NCBI GenBank assembly: GCA_021797055.1
Contig: JAKAAI010000045.1
Location: 1-14,305, forward strand
Source of the DNA: Thermoplasmata archaeon
GTDB lineage: Archaea; Thermoplasmatota; Thermoplasmata; Thermoplasmatales; Thermoplasmataceae
DNA length: 14,305 bases
Reading direction: 5' to 3'
Shown here in pieces: positions 5,814 to 12,496 of this stretch (position 1 is its first letter; the number at the start of each line of letters is the position of its first letter). The translations under genes were made by a program, and so were the position numbers. The notes under the pieces are model-generated. The model did no database searches and was not told the DNA's origin. It worked only from the letters and a program-made list of their open reading frames with translations.

Positions 5814-8800
5814 ATCCCTGAATTTACTCCTTCTGATCAGGGCAACGAAAATAAGTGATGCAACGACAACCATTGCGATTATAATCAGAGTGAATTCCAC
5901 GTCATAAGGAATTGGGGTTGGTTTTGTAAAGCTGATTACAAGGCTCGCTGCAGAACCATTTATTACAAGCGACCCTAATAGGGGAGAAATTGTATAACCT
6001 GTTACTTCTTTCACGGAGAAGGCGTAGGTCCCATTGCTTAGCGAGAGCACAAGGGGATTAGAGTTAAGGTGGTATATTGTTCCATTAAATTCTATTGTCC
6101 AGTTGAGACCTGAGGGCAGGCCAGATTCACTAATAGTTACGAGATATGTCAGTCGGAAAAACTCAATTGGAACAACCACTTTTGATCCATTTACAGTAAA
6201 GGTACCATGCAAGGATGCAGCGGAAAATATATTGGAAGATCTGTTAAAGCTGTAATAATAAGTGCCGTTTGTCAAATTCAGGTAATATGATGACCTCAGC
6301 AATGGACCGGAAGATGCGATACCAGAAACGTTCACGGACCATGTCACATTGCCGGTCAGACCAGTCTCCTTGAACTCAACTAGGTAAACCTTCTTAATAA
6401 AAATTATCTGGATACTCAGATTGCTCCCGTCTATTGTGAATGTTCCATTTCCCTCCGGCGCATATATCGGGTTCGATGCAGAGGCACTATATGTGTATGG
6501 TCCATCAGTAACGTTTGTAGAAAACGACGAACCTGCTGCAATTGGGCCGGATGGCAAAAGGCCGGAAACATTCACCCAGTAGAAGGTTCCGGCAGGAAGA
6601 CCGCTCTCATTAAAAGTAACGACGTAATTGCCTTTGACGTAGAAAGCAATTCCCTGCTGGAGACTCCTGGATGAATAATTAACATACCAGGTATCGTTTG
6701 ATGCATTCAGGAATACAAGGTTTGCACCGGTAACCTGAGTCTGATCTGATGCATAGTCTATAACTGATGATAGCGGCATTTCCCATTTTCCTGAACCGTA
6801 TGGCTCTATCTCTGGAGCAATGATGCCGGAAGTGCCATTGCCAAAGACTCCTGTTTTCGAGGAAATAGCCCCTGCAAAAACGATTTGGGGAACAAGTGAG
6901 AGAGGTGAACTTTGCCCGGGTAACTGGCCTACAGATAGTATGGATCCATTATAATAATATGTATAGCCCTTTTTTCCTATGATGAAGGAAGAACCAGGAA
7001 CAGAAATTTTAAGTGAACTCGCCCCAACTGATGTTATTAAAACACTTGACAGCGAATTGTTGCCCGACAATATTACAGATGTCAGGTTAAACATTTTCCT
7101 AAATGGAAGAACCACCTCAGTTGAATTGTAGACACTCAGAAGTTCGTTCTGGAATGTTCCTGCGAATGGAGTATTGATTGATACTGAAAAGTTTGCTGCA
7201 AAATCTGAGGAATTTACGCCGTATATTTGTAATGTAGATTGGACCCAGTACTCGGGAAAACCTGTCTCACCCGCAAGGAAGAAATTTTCCTCTATGGTAG
7301 AGTTATATTTCGAAAATACTGTTCCATTTGGATTGTAAGAAGTCACGTTCAGCCCGGTGAGATTTATTGACGCAGATATTCCTGAGAGATCGCCTGATAT
7401 ACCATTAAAGGATTGTGCCATCAGATAATTTGTGAGATTGTAAGCATTGACGGTACCCCAACCATTAAGGAGGCTGTACCCGTACCTGTCATGATATAGA
7501 ACATTGCACCCTTTAACTACCGGATGAAATGCAAGGGATGACAGGGAGGAGTTATATGCATTTTGCTGAAGGATTCCTTTCTGGCCTTGGTAAAATGATT
7601 TGGTATACTGAATGGTGCCTATGCGATAGATTTCAGGATTTACAAACCCCATTTTCTCATCTCCCACCCTGATTAGCGAATGATCAATTTCAGCAAGGAT
7701 CCCACCCAATGAAGGGGATGCTATACTGGTTCCAGAAACAGCTTCAAAAGGCCGATCCAGCGAAGCATTTGAGGCGAAGTATGTTTTACCATCTAAAGTT
7801 ATAGTCATTATCGTGTTATTAGCCAGGGATGATAGATCTGGAACACCACGACCCGCGCCATTGATAAGAAGATTGGCTGAGGAATTATTCTGCCAGGAAG
7901 GTTCAGCGTATAGATGGGATATTCCTGAAGTTGTGCCGATAGCATAACCTGTCGATGAAGATGCAGGAACGAACCAGTTCTGCTGAGATACGATACTCAG
8001 ATTCTTATTCAGGTCCATAGATACTCCACCTACTGCCAGCATCCCATAACTATCATATGCCACAGAGGCGGGAAAACTCTCGTTTGATCCTATATATTCT
8101 TTACTTGCGTTAGAGTAACAGTCGCCATCGTCACCGCTTGCGGCCATTACGGTGATACCTCGAAGATTGGCTTCTTTCAGAAGTGAGTTCCATGTTGGAT
8201 TGACACAGTCTTTACCACCCCAGGAATTTGATATCACGGAGAGATTTAGCAAATTACTGTATGCCGGTGATGTCTTTGACGGGTTAAGTAATGCAGCAAA
8301 GGCCAGATCCAGGCAGGAAATACTTGACGTGTTACCATAGGCATTATATATTATAGAGCCTGGTGCAGTGCTTCCAAGCATTTCAAGATCAAGCGTGTTT
8401 TCAACATTGGCGCCTGATGTGTCATATGAGGAAAGATATCCAGGTTCAGGAGCGCCGTTGATCGGATATCCATATACATTGCTGTGCGGTTCTGCCACCG
8501 GAATGGTTTCGTTGTAATAACTGTAAATATCTGACGGGTCAAACGGACCAACGTATGTCCCCGGCCTCAAAAGACCCTCTTTTGTCTGGACGTTCCCTGT
8601 CCCGTTGTATACGCCGGACCATAATATCGTAGCCTCCACCATGTTTGTAGGATAGCCATACTGTTTGAAAAGTGACACTTCGTTCATTGCCACCTGTAGA
8701 TCTGATCCGAAAATGTACTGAACGCCGGAAGAATTCACAGGTATCGGATAACCTAAAGATGATTTTGTTGGACCGTTGGAACCTGCTACATTAACGACCT

Positions 8801-9485
8801 TGCAAATTAATGGTGAGTTCCTTATTACTAGCTCAGAGTAATCTGAAAGGCCGGAGATCGACTGAACATAAGGTTCTATACTTAAGGGCAGATCTGGGAC
8901 TCCAGAAGGAGCATAGAAATTGCCCGCCGGTGATGTGAAGTCTTCGATTGTGGTGTTAAAAATAGCCTTAACGGTTCCAGCAGAGGCTTTGAATCCAAGA
9001 ATGGATCTATCGCTGAATTCCTTAATGTCAATAGCTCCAGATGCTTTTACATAGCTGACAAGATCGTTGTAAATATTCGCACGTCCGCCGAACATTCGGT
9101 TAAACTGGTTGAGTGAAAGAAAATGATGATACAATGGGGAGGATGGATCATTTATTTCAGACAATAGAGAATTCATATAGGTATAATTTGTTGGATAAAG
9201 GGTCACAACAAGAGTTAGAAGACCGCCTTGACTTCCATTAATCTCGGTGTAATTTGATACCCCATACTGGCGGTAAAAAGGAATGTACTCTTTCACCGGT
9301 ACAATAGGTCCAAAGGAAATGCTATCAGGAGGTGTGTAATGATAGGGTATTGTGTAACTATTTTGAATTCCATTGCTATTAGCAGCAATGAGTAGTGATG
9401 AGCCAAGAAGTATGATGAGAACCATAATTGAAGAAACTGCTCTTCTATCAATTAATAATGTTTTTTTCACCCTTTCAACCTTCAA
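5808..9485 (-). CDS. Secreted, membrane-anchored S53 (sedolisin/kumamolisin) protease with C-terminal repeats
   Basis: This 1225-residue surface protease is predicted to be acid-active. An N-terminal hydrophobic segment (about 16-36) serves for export. A pro-kumamolisin activation domain spans about 88-190 (DPSSPLYHHFLSLNQF). The catalytic domain (about 230-690) shows Glu362 and Asp366 in ENTLDLE, the oxyanion Asp452 in SGDDG after SNSWGG (419-424), and Ser587 in SGTSIASP. A further beta-rich region (about 700-945) is followed by three repeats of about 80 residues opening with ESGLPAG, ETGLTGN and ESGLPSG (950-1190), then a membrane helix (about 1195-1217) and a basic tail. N-x-S/T sequons are abundant, implying glycosylation. 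Residues that usually bind calcium look replaced (Pro655, Ser671). The longest frame starts at TTG 9485; GTG at 9470 is an alternative behind AAGGTTGA. Probable operon with the gene 9 bp upstream. Confidence 0.92.
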   Translation of the reverse strand: MKVERVKKTLLIDRRAVSSIMVLIILLGSSLLIAANSNGIQNSYTIPYHYTPPDSISFGPIVPVKEYIPFYRQYGVSNYTEINGSQGGLLTLVVTLYPTNYTYMNSLLSEINDPSSPLYHHFLSLNQFNRMFGGRANIYNDLVSYVKASGAIDIKEFSDRSILGFKASAGTVKAIFNTTIEDFTSPAGNFYAPSGVPDLPLSIEPYVQSISGLSDYSELVIRNSPLICKVVNVAGSNGPTKSSLGYPIPVNSSGVQYIFGSDLQVAMNEVSLFKQYGYPTNMVEATILWSGVYNGTGNVQTKEGLLRPGTYVGPFDPSDIYSYYNETIPVAEPHSNVYGYPINGAPEPGYLSSYDTSGANVENTLDLEMLGSTAPGSIIYNAYGNTSSISCLDLAFAALLNPSKTSPAYSNLLNLSVISNSWGGKDCVNPTWNSLLKEANLRGITVMAASGDDGDCYSNASKEYIGSNESFPASVAYDSYGMLAVGGVSMDLNKNLSIVSQQNWFVPASSSTGYAIGTTSGISHLYAEPSWQNNSSANLLINGAGRGVPDLSSLANNTIMTITLDGKTYFASNASLDRPFEAVSGTSIASPSLGGILAEIDHSLIRVGDEKMGFVNPEIYRIGTIQYTKSFYQGQKGILQQNAYNSSLSSLAFHPVVKGCNVLYHDRYGYSLLNGWGTVNAYNLTNYLMAQSFNGISGDLSGISASINLTGLNVTSYNPNGTVFSKYNSTIEENFFLAGETGFPEYWVQSTLQIYGVNSSDFAANFSVSINTPFAGTFQNELLSVYNSTEVVLPFRKMFNLTSVILSGNNSLSSVLITSVGASSLKISVPGSSFIIGKKGYTYYYNGSILSVGQLPGQSSPLSLVPQIVFAGAISSKTGVFGNGTSGIIAPEIEPYGSGKWEMPLSSVIDYASDQTQVTGANLVFLNASNDTWYVNYSSRSLQQGIAFYVKGNYVVTFNESGLPAGTFYWVNVSGLLPSGPIAAGSSFSTNVTDGPYTYSASASNPIYAPEGNGTFTIDGSNLSIQIIFIKKVYLVEFKETGLTGNVTWSVNVSGIASSGPLLRSSYYLNLTNGTYYYSFNRSSNIFSAASLHGTFTVNGSKVVVPIEFFRLTYLVTISESGLPSGLNWTIEFNGTIYHLNSNPLVLSLSNGTYAFSVKEVTGYTISPLLGSLVINGSAASLVISFTKPTPIPYDVEFTLIIIAMVVVASLIFVALIRRSKFRDS
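5916..6638 (-). repeat. Three in-frame ESGLPxG-type repeat domains in the S53 protease
   Basis: Three diverged units of about 80 codons encode residues about 950-1190. Each has the pattern (V/I)-x-F/I-x-E-(S/T)-G-L, a Trp or Tyr-Trp, an N-G-T-Y or D-G-P-Y strand and a closing strand after I/V-(D/N)-G-S. They resemble the repeats in the surface protein at 12497-14305 and probably form stalk-like beta-sandwich domains between enzyme and membrane. Confidence 0.75.
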
Positions 9486-9494
9486 TAAAGTGAA

Positions 9495-9842
9495 TTAGCG
9501 TTCAAATACTTTTTTAACTCTGCTTTCCGTTATAATCTTGACAACAGTTGAAAAAACCAACTCCACTTTTTTCATGTCCGGATCCGATAATTTTCCAAGG
9601 TCTATTCTCTGATCTTCCACATCAGCGTACAGTAATCCTGAGTCCAAATGAAAGTGGAGTATACCCCTGTTTTTAAAATAGAAATGACAGGGTGATCTTT
9701 CACTGATTCCTTCAACTGTTCTTATTCTATCTATAAGATCACTCACAGAATTTAATTCATTACAAGATGCGTGCCGCATGTAGATGACAAAATACAGTTC
9801 AAATAGAATTACCTTGCTATTCCGATTAGCAGAAAAAGTCAT
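9495..9842 (-). CDS. Hypothetical small protein, possible DUF5519/luciferase-associated-like fold
   Basis: The longest frame gives 115 residues from ATG 9842; an ATG at 9779 would give 94. The core (about 29-85) has a helix (SVSDLIDRIRTVEGI), then CHFYFK, GILHFHLDSGLLYADVED and LGKLSDPDMKKVELVF. The HFH...YADV pattern loosely recalls the small domain found with some luciferase-like proteins (DUF5519), but I hold this lightly. No membrane helix or export signal is convincing, so it is probably cytoplasmic. It lies 9 bp upstream of the S53 protease on the same strand, suggesting one transcript. For the start at 9842, the two-way TATA at 9888-9895 would leave a leader of about 22 nt. The start at 9779 has only a weak TATA-like stretch at the right distance. 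The start is unresolved. Confidence 0.6.
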   Translation of the reverse strand: MTFSANRNSKVILFELYFVIYMRHASCNELNSVSDLIDRIRTVEGISERSPCHFYFKNRGILHFHLDSGLLYADVEDQRIDLGKLSDPDMKKVELVFSTVVKIITESRVKKVFER

Positions 9843-9887
9843 TTAAGTAAATGAAGAATCCCCGGATCTTTGTTCCAGATTTTTAAT

Positions 9888-9895
9888 TTTATAAA
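9888..9895. promoter_or_regulatory. Two-way TATA element between divergent genes
   Basis: TTTATAAA reads the same on both strands and lies in the 64-97 bp between the divergent small gene/protease pair and the permease gene. It is the same octamer as both arms of the 4118-4141 palindrome. Predicted starts are near 9917 rightward and 9866 leftward. Confidence 0.45.
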
Positions 9896-9939
9896 AATCT
9901 AAACCTGTGCATTTTGATTGGTTTGAACCTGTTGACAAA

Positions 9940-11310
9940 ATGTTAAGGTCAATGCTTGATTGTCGGATGATGGCATCTTCGTTTTCAAGAACGCTCAAAT
10001 TTTCAGATGCGGTATTCATAAATCTTGGGGCAATTATAGGTGCCGGGATATTTGTAATTATAGGGGTATCAGCAGCCGCGGCTGGACCTGCTGTGCTTCT
10101 TTCGATTCCTCTGGCTGCCATGGTTGCAATTTTCACTGGAATAAGCTTTTCAAAGGTAGCACGACATGTGGATAAAGAAGGTGGCGTCTACGAGTACGGC
10201 AAGGAAGCTTTGAACCCATATGCTGGGTTTATTGGTGGAACTTTGTGGACTTATGGTAACATAATAGCTCTCTCTGCAGTTTCCATAAGTTTTGGGGGAT
10301 ACCTTGACTCGTTATTTAATTCAAAATTTCCCGTAATATTTATCGCGGTTGCAATAGTTGTTTCCTTTGGAATCTTAAATGCTTTGGGTATTAAAAACTC
10401 AGCCAAGACGTTAAGACTCATAGTCTTTGTGAATGTCAGTATTCTTGTTCTATTCACATCAATTGGTTTACTTTTTTTCCATCCAGCACACCTTAATAAT
10501 TTCTTCGCGAAGGGAGGTTACGGCGTCATTTCTGGGGCCGCTATAATTTTCTTCGCTTTTTCTGGGTTTTCAAGGGTCACAACCGTCTCAGAAGAAGTGA
10601 TGAATCCAGAAAGGACAATACCTAAAGCTATTATTGTGTCAATATTGATTTCTGCAATGCTATATTTTCTTATCAGTCTTGCAGCAGTAGGCCTGGCTAC
10701 GCCAGAAAATCTCGCGACTTCGATGTCTCCGCTAGCTCTTGCTTCTTCTAAAACCGGTCAGTTATTCCTGGTGGAAATCGTATCTGTGGGAGCACTCGTA
10801 GCAACATCGGGTGTAATCCTAACCGGCATACTTGGAACTTCTAGAGTTATGTTTGCAATGGGAAGGGATCATGAAGTTCCTCAGACTTTATCAAAGCTCG
10901 ACAGGTTTTCAACGCCAATTCTTGCAATAATTGTTTCTGTGATCCTGGCAATAGCAATGATGCCAGTAGCATCCTTTGGAACCATCGTTGAAGCTTCAAA
11001 TACATGTGTGCTCTCGGCATATTTTATAATTAACATAGCAGCAATCAAGACTCATATGAAATATATGAAATTAAGCAGAAATAGTCAATCAAATGGTAGA
11101 TTCTCCAAATTTTACCTTGTCCCGATTTCAGGCCTTGTTTCAATATTTATTTTCTTTGTGTTCCTAGGCTTTGAAAGTATTATCATTGCGGGTATAGTAT
11201 TCGTTTTAGCAACTTCCTATTACGTCGTAAGGTTAAAATTGCAGGGGAAAGGCAGGTCTCCACCTTACCACAGTAAGGTGAGATTGTTTGGAAGGTCAAG
11301 GGCGCACTGA
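9940..11310 (+). CDS. APC-family amino acid permease
   Basis: A polytopic membrane protein of the amino acid/polyamine/organocation superfamily, 456 residues from this start, with about 12 hydrophobic segments. The substrate-binding first helix carries GAIIGAGIFVIIG (residues 30-42), the unwound-helix signature of the family. The sixth-helix region reads FFAFSGFSRVTTVSEEV followed by MNPERTIPKAI, also classic, and TSRVMFAMGRDHEVP is the loop after helix 8. It probably imports an amino acid with a proton; the specificity cannot be read. The frame is open back to a GTG at 9907, but that lies upstream of the transcript start predicted from the TATA at 9888-9895. I chose the ATG at 9940; ATG 9967 or 9970 is equally possible, since homology begins only there. 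No Shine-Dalgarno helps. It is divergent from the protease genes. Confidence 0.9.
   Translation: MLRSMLDCRMMASSFSRTLKFSDAVFINLGAIIGAGIFVIIGVSAAAAGPAVLLSIPLAAMVAIFTGISFSKVARHVDKEGGVYEYGKEALNPYAGFIGGTLWTYGNIIALSAVSISFGGYLDSLFNSKFPVIFIAVAIVVSFGILNALGIKNSAKTLRLIVFVNVSILVLFTSIGLLFFHPAHLNNFFAKGGYGVISGAAIIFFAFSGFSRVTTVSEEVMNPERTIPKAIIVSILISAMLYFLISLAAVGLATPENLATSMSPLALASSKTGQLFLVEIVSVGALVATSGVILTGILGTSRVMFAMGRDHEVPQTLSKLDRFSTPILAIIVSVILAIAMMPVASFGTIVEASNTCVLSAYFIINIAAIKTHMKYMKLSRNSQSNGRFSKFYLVPISGLVSIFIFFVFLGFESIIIAGIVFVLATSYYVVRLKLQGKGRSPPYHSKVRLFGRSRAH
11261..11280 (+). repeat. Strong hairpin near the 3' end of the permease gene
   Basis: CACCTTAC and GTAAGGTG form a perfect 8-bp stem with a CACA loop, entirely inside the coding sequence and ending 30 nt before the end of the stop codon. 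The only T-run is TTTTT just after the stop, too distant for a classic hairpin terminator. It may aid 3'-end formation or mRNA stability. Confidence 0.4.
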
Positions 11311-11415
11311 TTTTTATCAACCTTCAGAACGGTCTTAAATGAAATTTGTTGTTTTTAATGAGGATTTAACCAAATTTAATATCCCTATATCTTGAGAATT
11401 TCTATTCTGATCGGA

Positions 11416-11949
11416 CTATAGAAAAGACTTTTTCCAGTCTATTAGATCCTGATTATTTAGCGATCTGATTTCAAGACATTCGAGTATGTCGGTTACCAGA
11501 TCATCGTTAAAGAAATTCTCGTACATTTTATCCATACTGCGTTTATAAAGTGAATTCTGAACTGATCGCAACGCACTTGTCGCCATTGCAGCAGCGAGTT
11601 TTGTTGACTGTTCTGATTCTTCTTTTATATTAGAAGAAAATGTTTTGCCCAGATCTTCCTTTCTGAGGTCAACCAAAAAATCCTGAACAGCTTTCTCTAT
11701 TAATTTATTGTGATCTTCCGCCAAAATTATTCTGACCTTGTAGGTTGGATTAAATTCGATGTTGTCATCGGTCACCTTGAACCAGTTTACGGCGTCCTTC
11801 CTGAAAAAAACATCAGCCAGAGCCTTTGCAAATTCCTTTGGCTTTGAGAAATCAATTTTATCTGTCAAGTCGTATGTCACAATGTCTCCACGCTCTGAAA
11901 CCTTTCGCAGATTCTCAATTGTTGCCACAATATTATTCCAGTCTGCCAT
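11416..11949 (-). CDS. Hypothetical protein, 177 residues
   Basis: I do not recognise this family. The protein is soluble and charged, with no signal peptide or membrane helix. The first half mixes strands and helices (MADWNNIVATIENLRKVS, YDLTDKIDF, FRKDAVNWFKVTDDNIEF, YKVRIILAEDHNKLIEKAVQ). The second half looks almost wholly helical and rich in Ala, Ser, Glu and Lys (EESEQSTKLAAAMATSALRS), with a single Cys (LECLEI) and an ending that holds DWKKSFL. The ATG start is well supported: TTAATAAT lies 21-28 nt upstream on the same strand, the leaderless spacing seen for other genes here. It is convergent with the permease gene, and the tRNA-Thr gene lies upstream on the same strand. Codon use does not stand out from its neighbours. 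Function unknown. Confidence 0.72.
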   Translation of the reverse strand: MADWNNIVATIENLRKVSERGDIVTYDLTDKIDFSKPKEFAKALADVFFRKDAVNWFKVTDDNIEFNPTYKVRIILAEDHNKLIEKAVQDFLVDLRKEDLGKTFSSNIKEESEQSTKLAAAMATSALRSVQNSLYKRSMDKMYENFFNDDLVTDILECLEIRSLNNQDLIDWKKSFL

Positions 11950-11969
11950 ATTTGTTAATTATAATCTGG

Positions 11970-11977
11970 ATTATTAA
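11970..11977 (-). promoter_or_regulatory. TATA-like element for the unknown gene at 11416-11949
   Basis: On the minus strand TTAATAAT lies 21-28 nt before the ATG at 11949, consistent with a leaderless transcript. Confidence 0.45.
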
Positions 11978-12074
11978 CCATACATGCTATATCCAATATC
12001 TTTACAAAATGAATACGCTATTTAGCTCCAGGCATTAAGAAGAACTAAGGTAGGATGGGATATTTTAATGAGGA

Positions 12075-12147
12075 AGCCACTGGAGGGTATCGATCCCCCG
12101 ACCTGCTGATTACAAGTCAGCTGCTCTACCAACTGAGCTACAGTGGC
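12075..12147 (-). tRNA. tRNA-Thr (anticodon UGU)
   Basis: A complete 73-nt cloverleaf. The acceptor stem is GCCACTG with CAGTGGC, 7 perfect pairs. The D arm is GCTC/GAGC with AGTTGGTA in the loop, including G15, the archaeosine site, and G18G19. The anticodon stem is GCTGA/TCAGC with loop CTTGTAA, so the anticodon is UGU, reading ACA (Thr). The variable loop is AGGTC. The T stem GGGGG/CCCTC has one G-U pair. The discriminator is U73, as known for archaeal tRNA-Thr, and CCA is not encoded. The T loop is ATCGATA, with A at positions 54 and 60 instead of the usual pyrimidines. TATA-like stretches lie upstream at 12160-12167 and 12171-12179, but neither is clearly the promoter. No intron. Confidence 0.95.
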
Positions 12148-12496
12148 ATGCTTTCTCAATATTAAACCGGTAAGTATTTGTTAAGTTTAATCGTTTTGAT
12201 CTTTTCAAAAAAATTCAACTTGATCCGTATGAGTTCGGCCCAATACTAGGTAAGAATGAAAATGCAGCAATATAATAGAAAGAATTCAGATACTATAACC
12301 TAGAAACAGTGACTGACCAATTCTGAACCTTGTAGGTAGAGTGCGCAAAGATTCACAAAATCCGGTTATCTATCGGTACATTAATGAAACAGATTGAGGA
12401 TTTCACGAACGCATTAGAGAGGATCTGCTCTGTTGTTTCAAAAAACCTACTCAAGATATGGACTAAAAAACATTTTAAACAATATAGTTTAGGTCA
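12148..12496. other. 349-bp spacer without a convincing gene
   Basis: The first 40 bases should hold the promoter of the tRNA-Thr gene, and the last 35 the 3' end of the surface-protein transcript. Between them I see no clear gene. A plus-strand frame from ATG 12384 stays open for about 50 codons (MKQIEDFTNALERICSVV at its start) but runs antisense into the end of the surface-protein gene and has no promoter or ribosome site. Another plus frame shows an internal stop. This may be eroded coding sequence, or chance. Confidence 0.4.
12465..12470 (-). terminator. T-rich archaeal terminator after the surface-protein gene
   Basis: On the minus strand, about 25 nt after the TGA at 12497-12499, the sequence reads TTTAAAATGTTTTTTAG, with a run of six T. 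Archaeal RNA polymerase commonly stops in such tracts without a hairpin. Confidence 0.4.

Noticed and set aside
8152..8551. Open frames antisense to or overlapping the S53 protease gene
   Set aside because: They are shadows of the long protease frame, with no promoter, ribosome site or recognisable protein features.
9907..9939. GTG at 9907 as permease start
   Set aside because: It lies before the transcript start predicted from the TATA at 9888-9895, and the extra residues (MHFDWFEPVDK) do not resemble the start of APC permeases.
12075..12496. Integrated element next to tRNA-Thr
   Set aside because: No direct repeat of the tRNA 3' end, integrase or transposase gene is visible.
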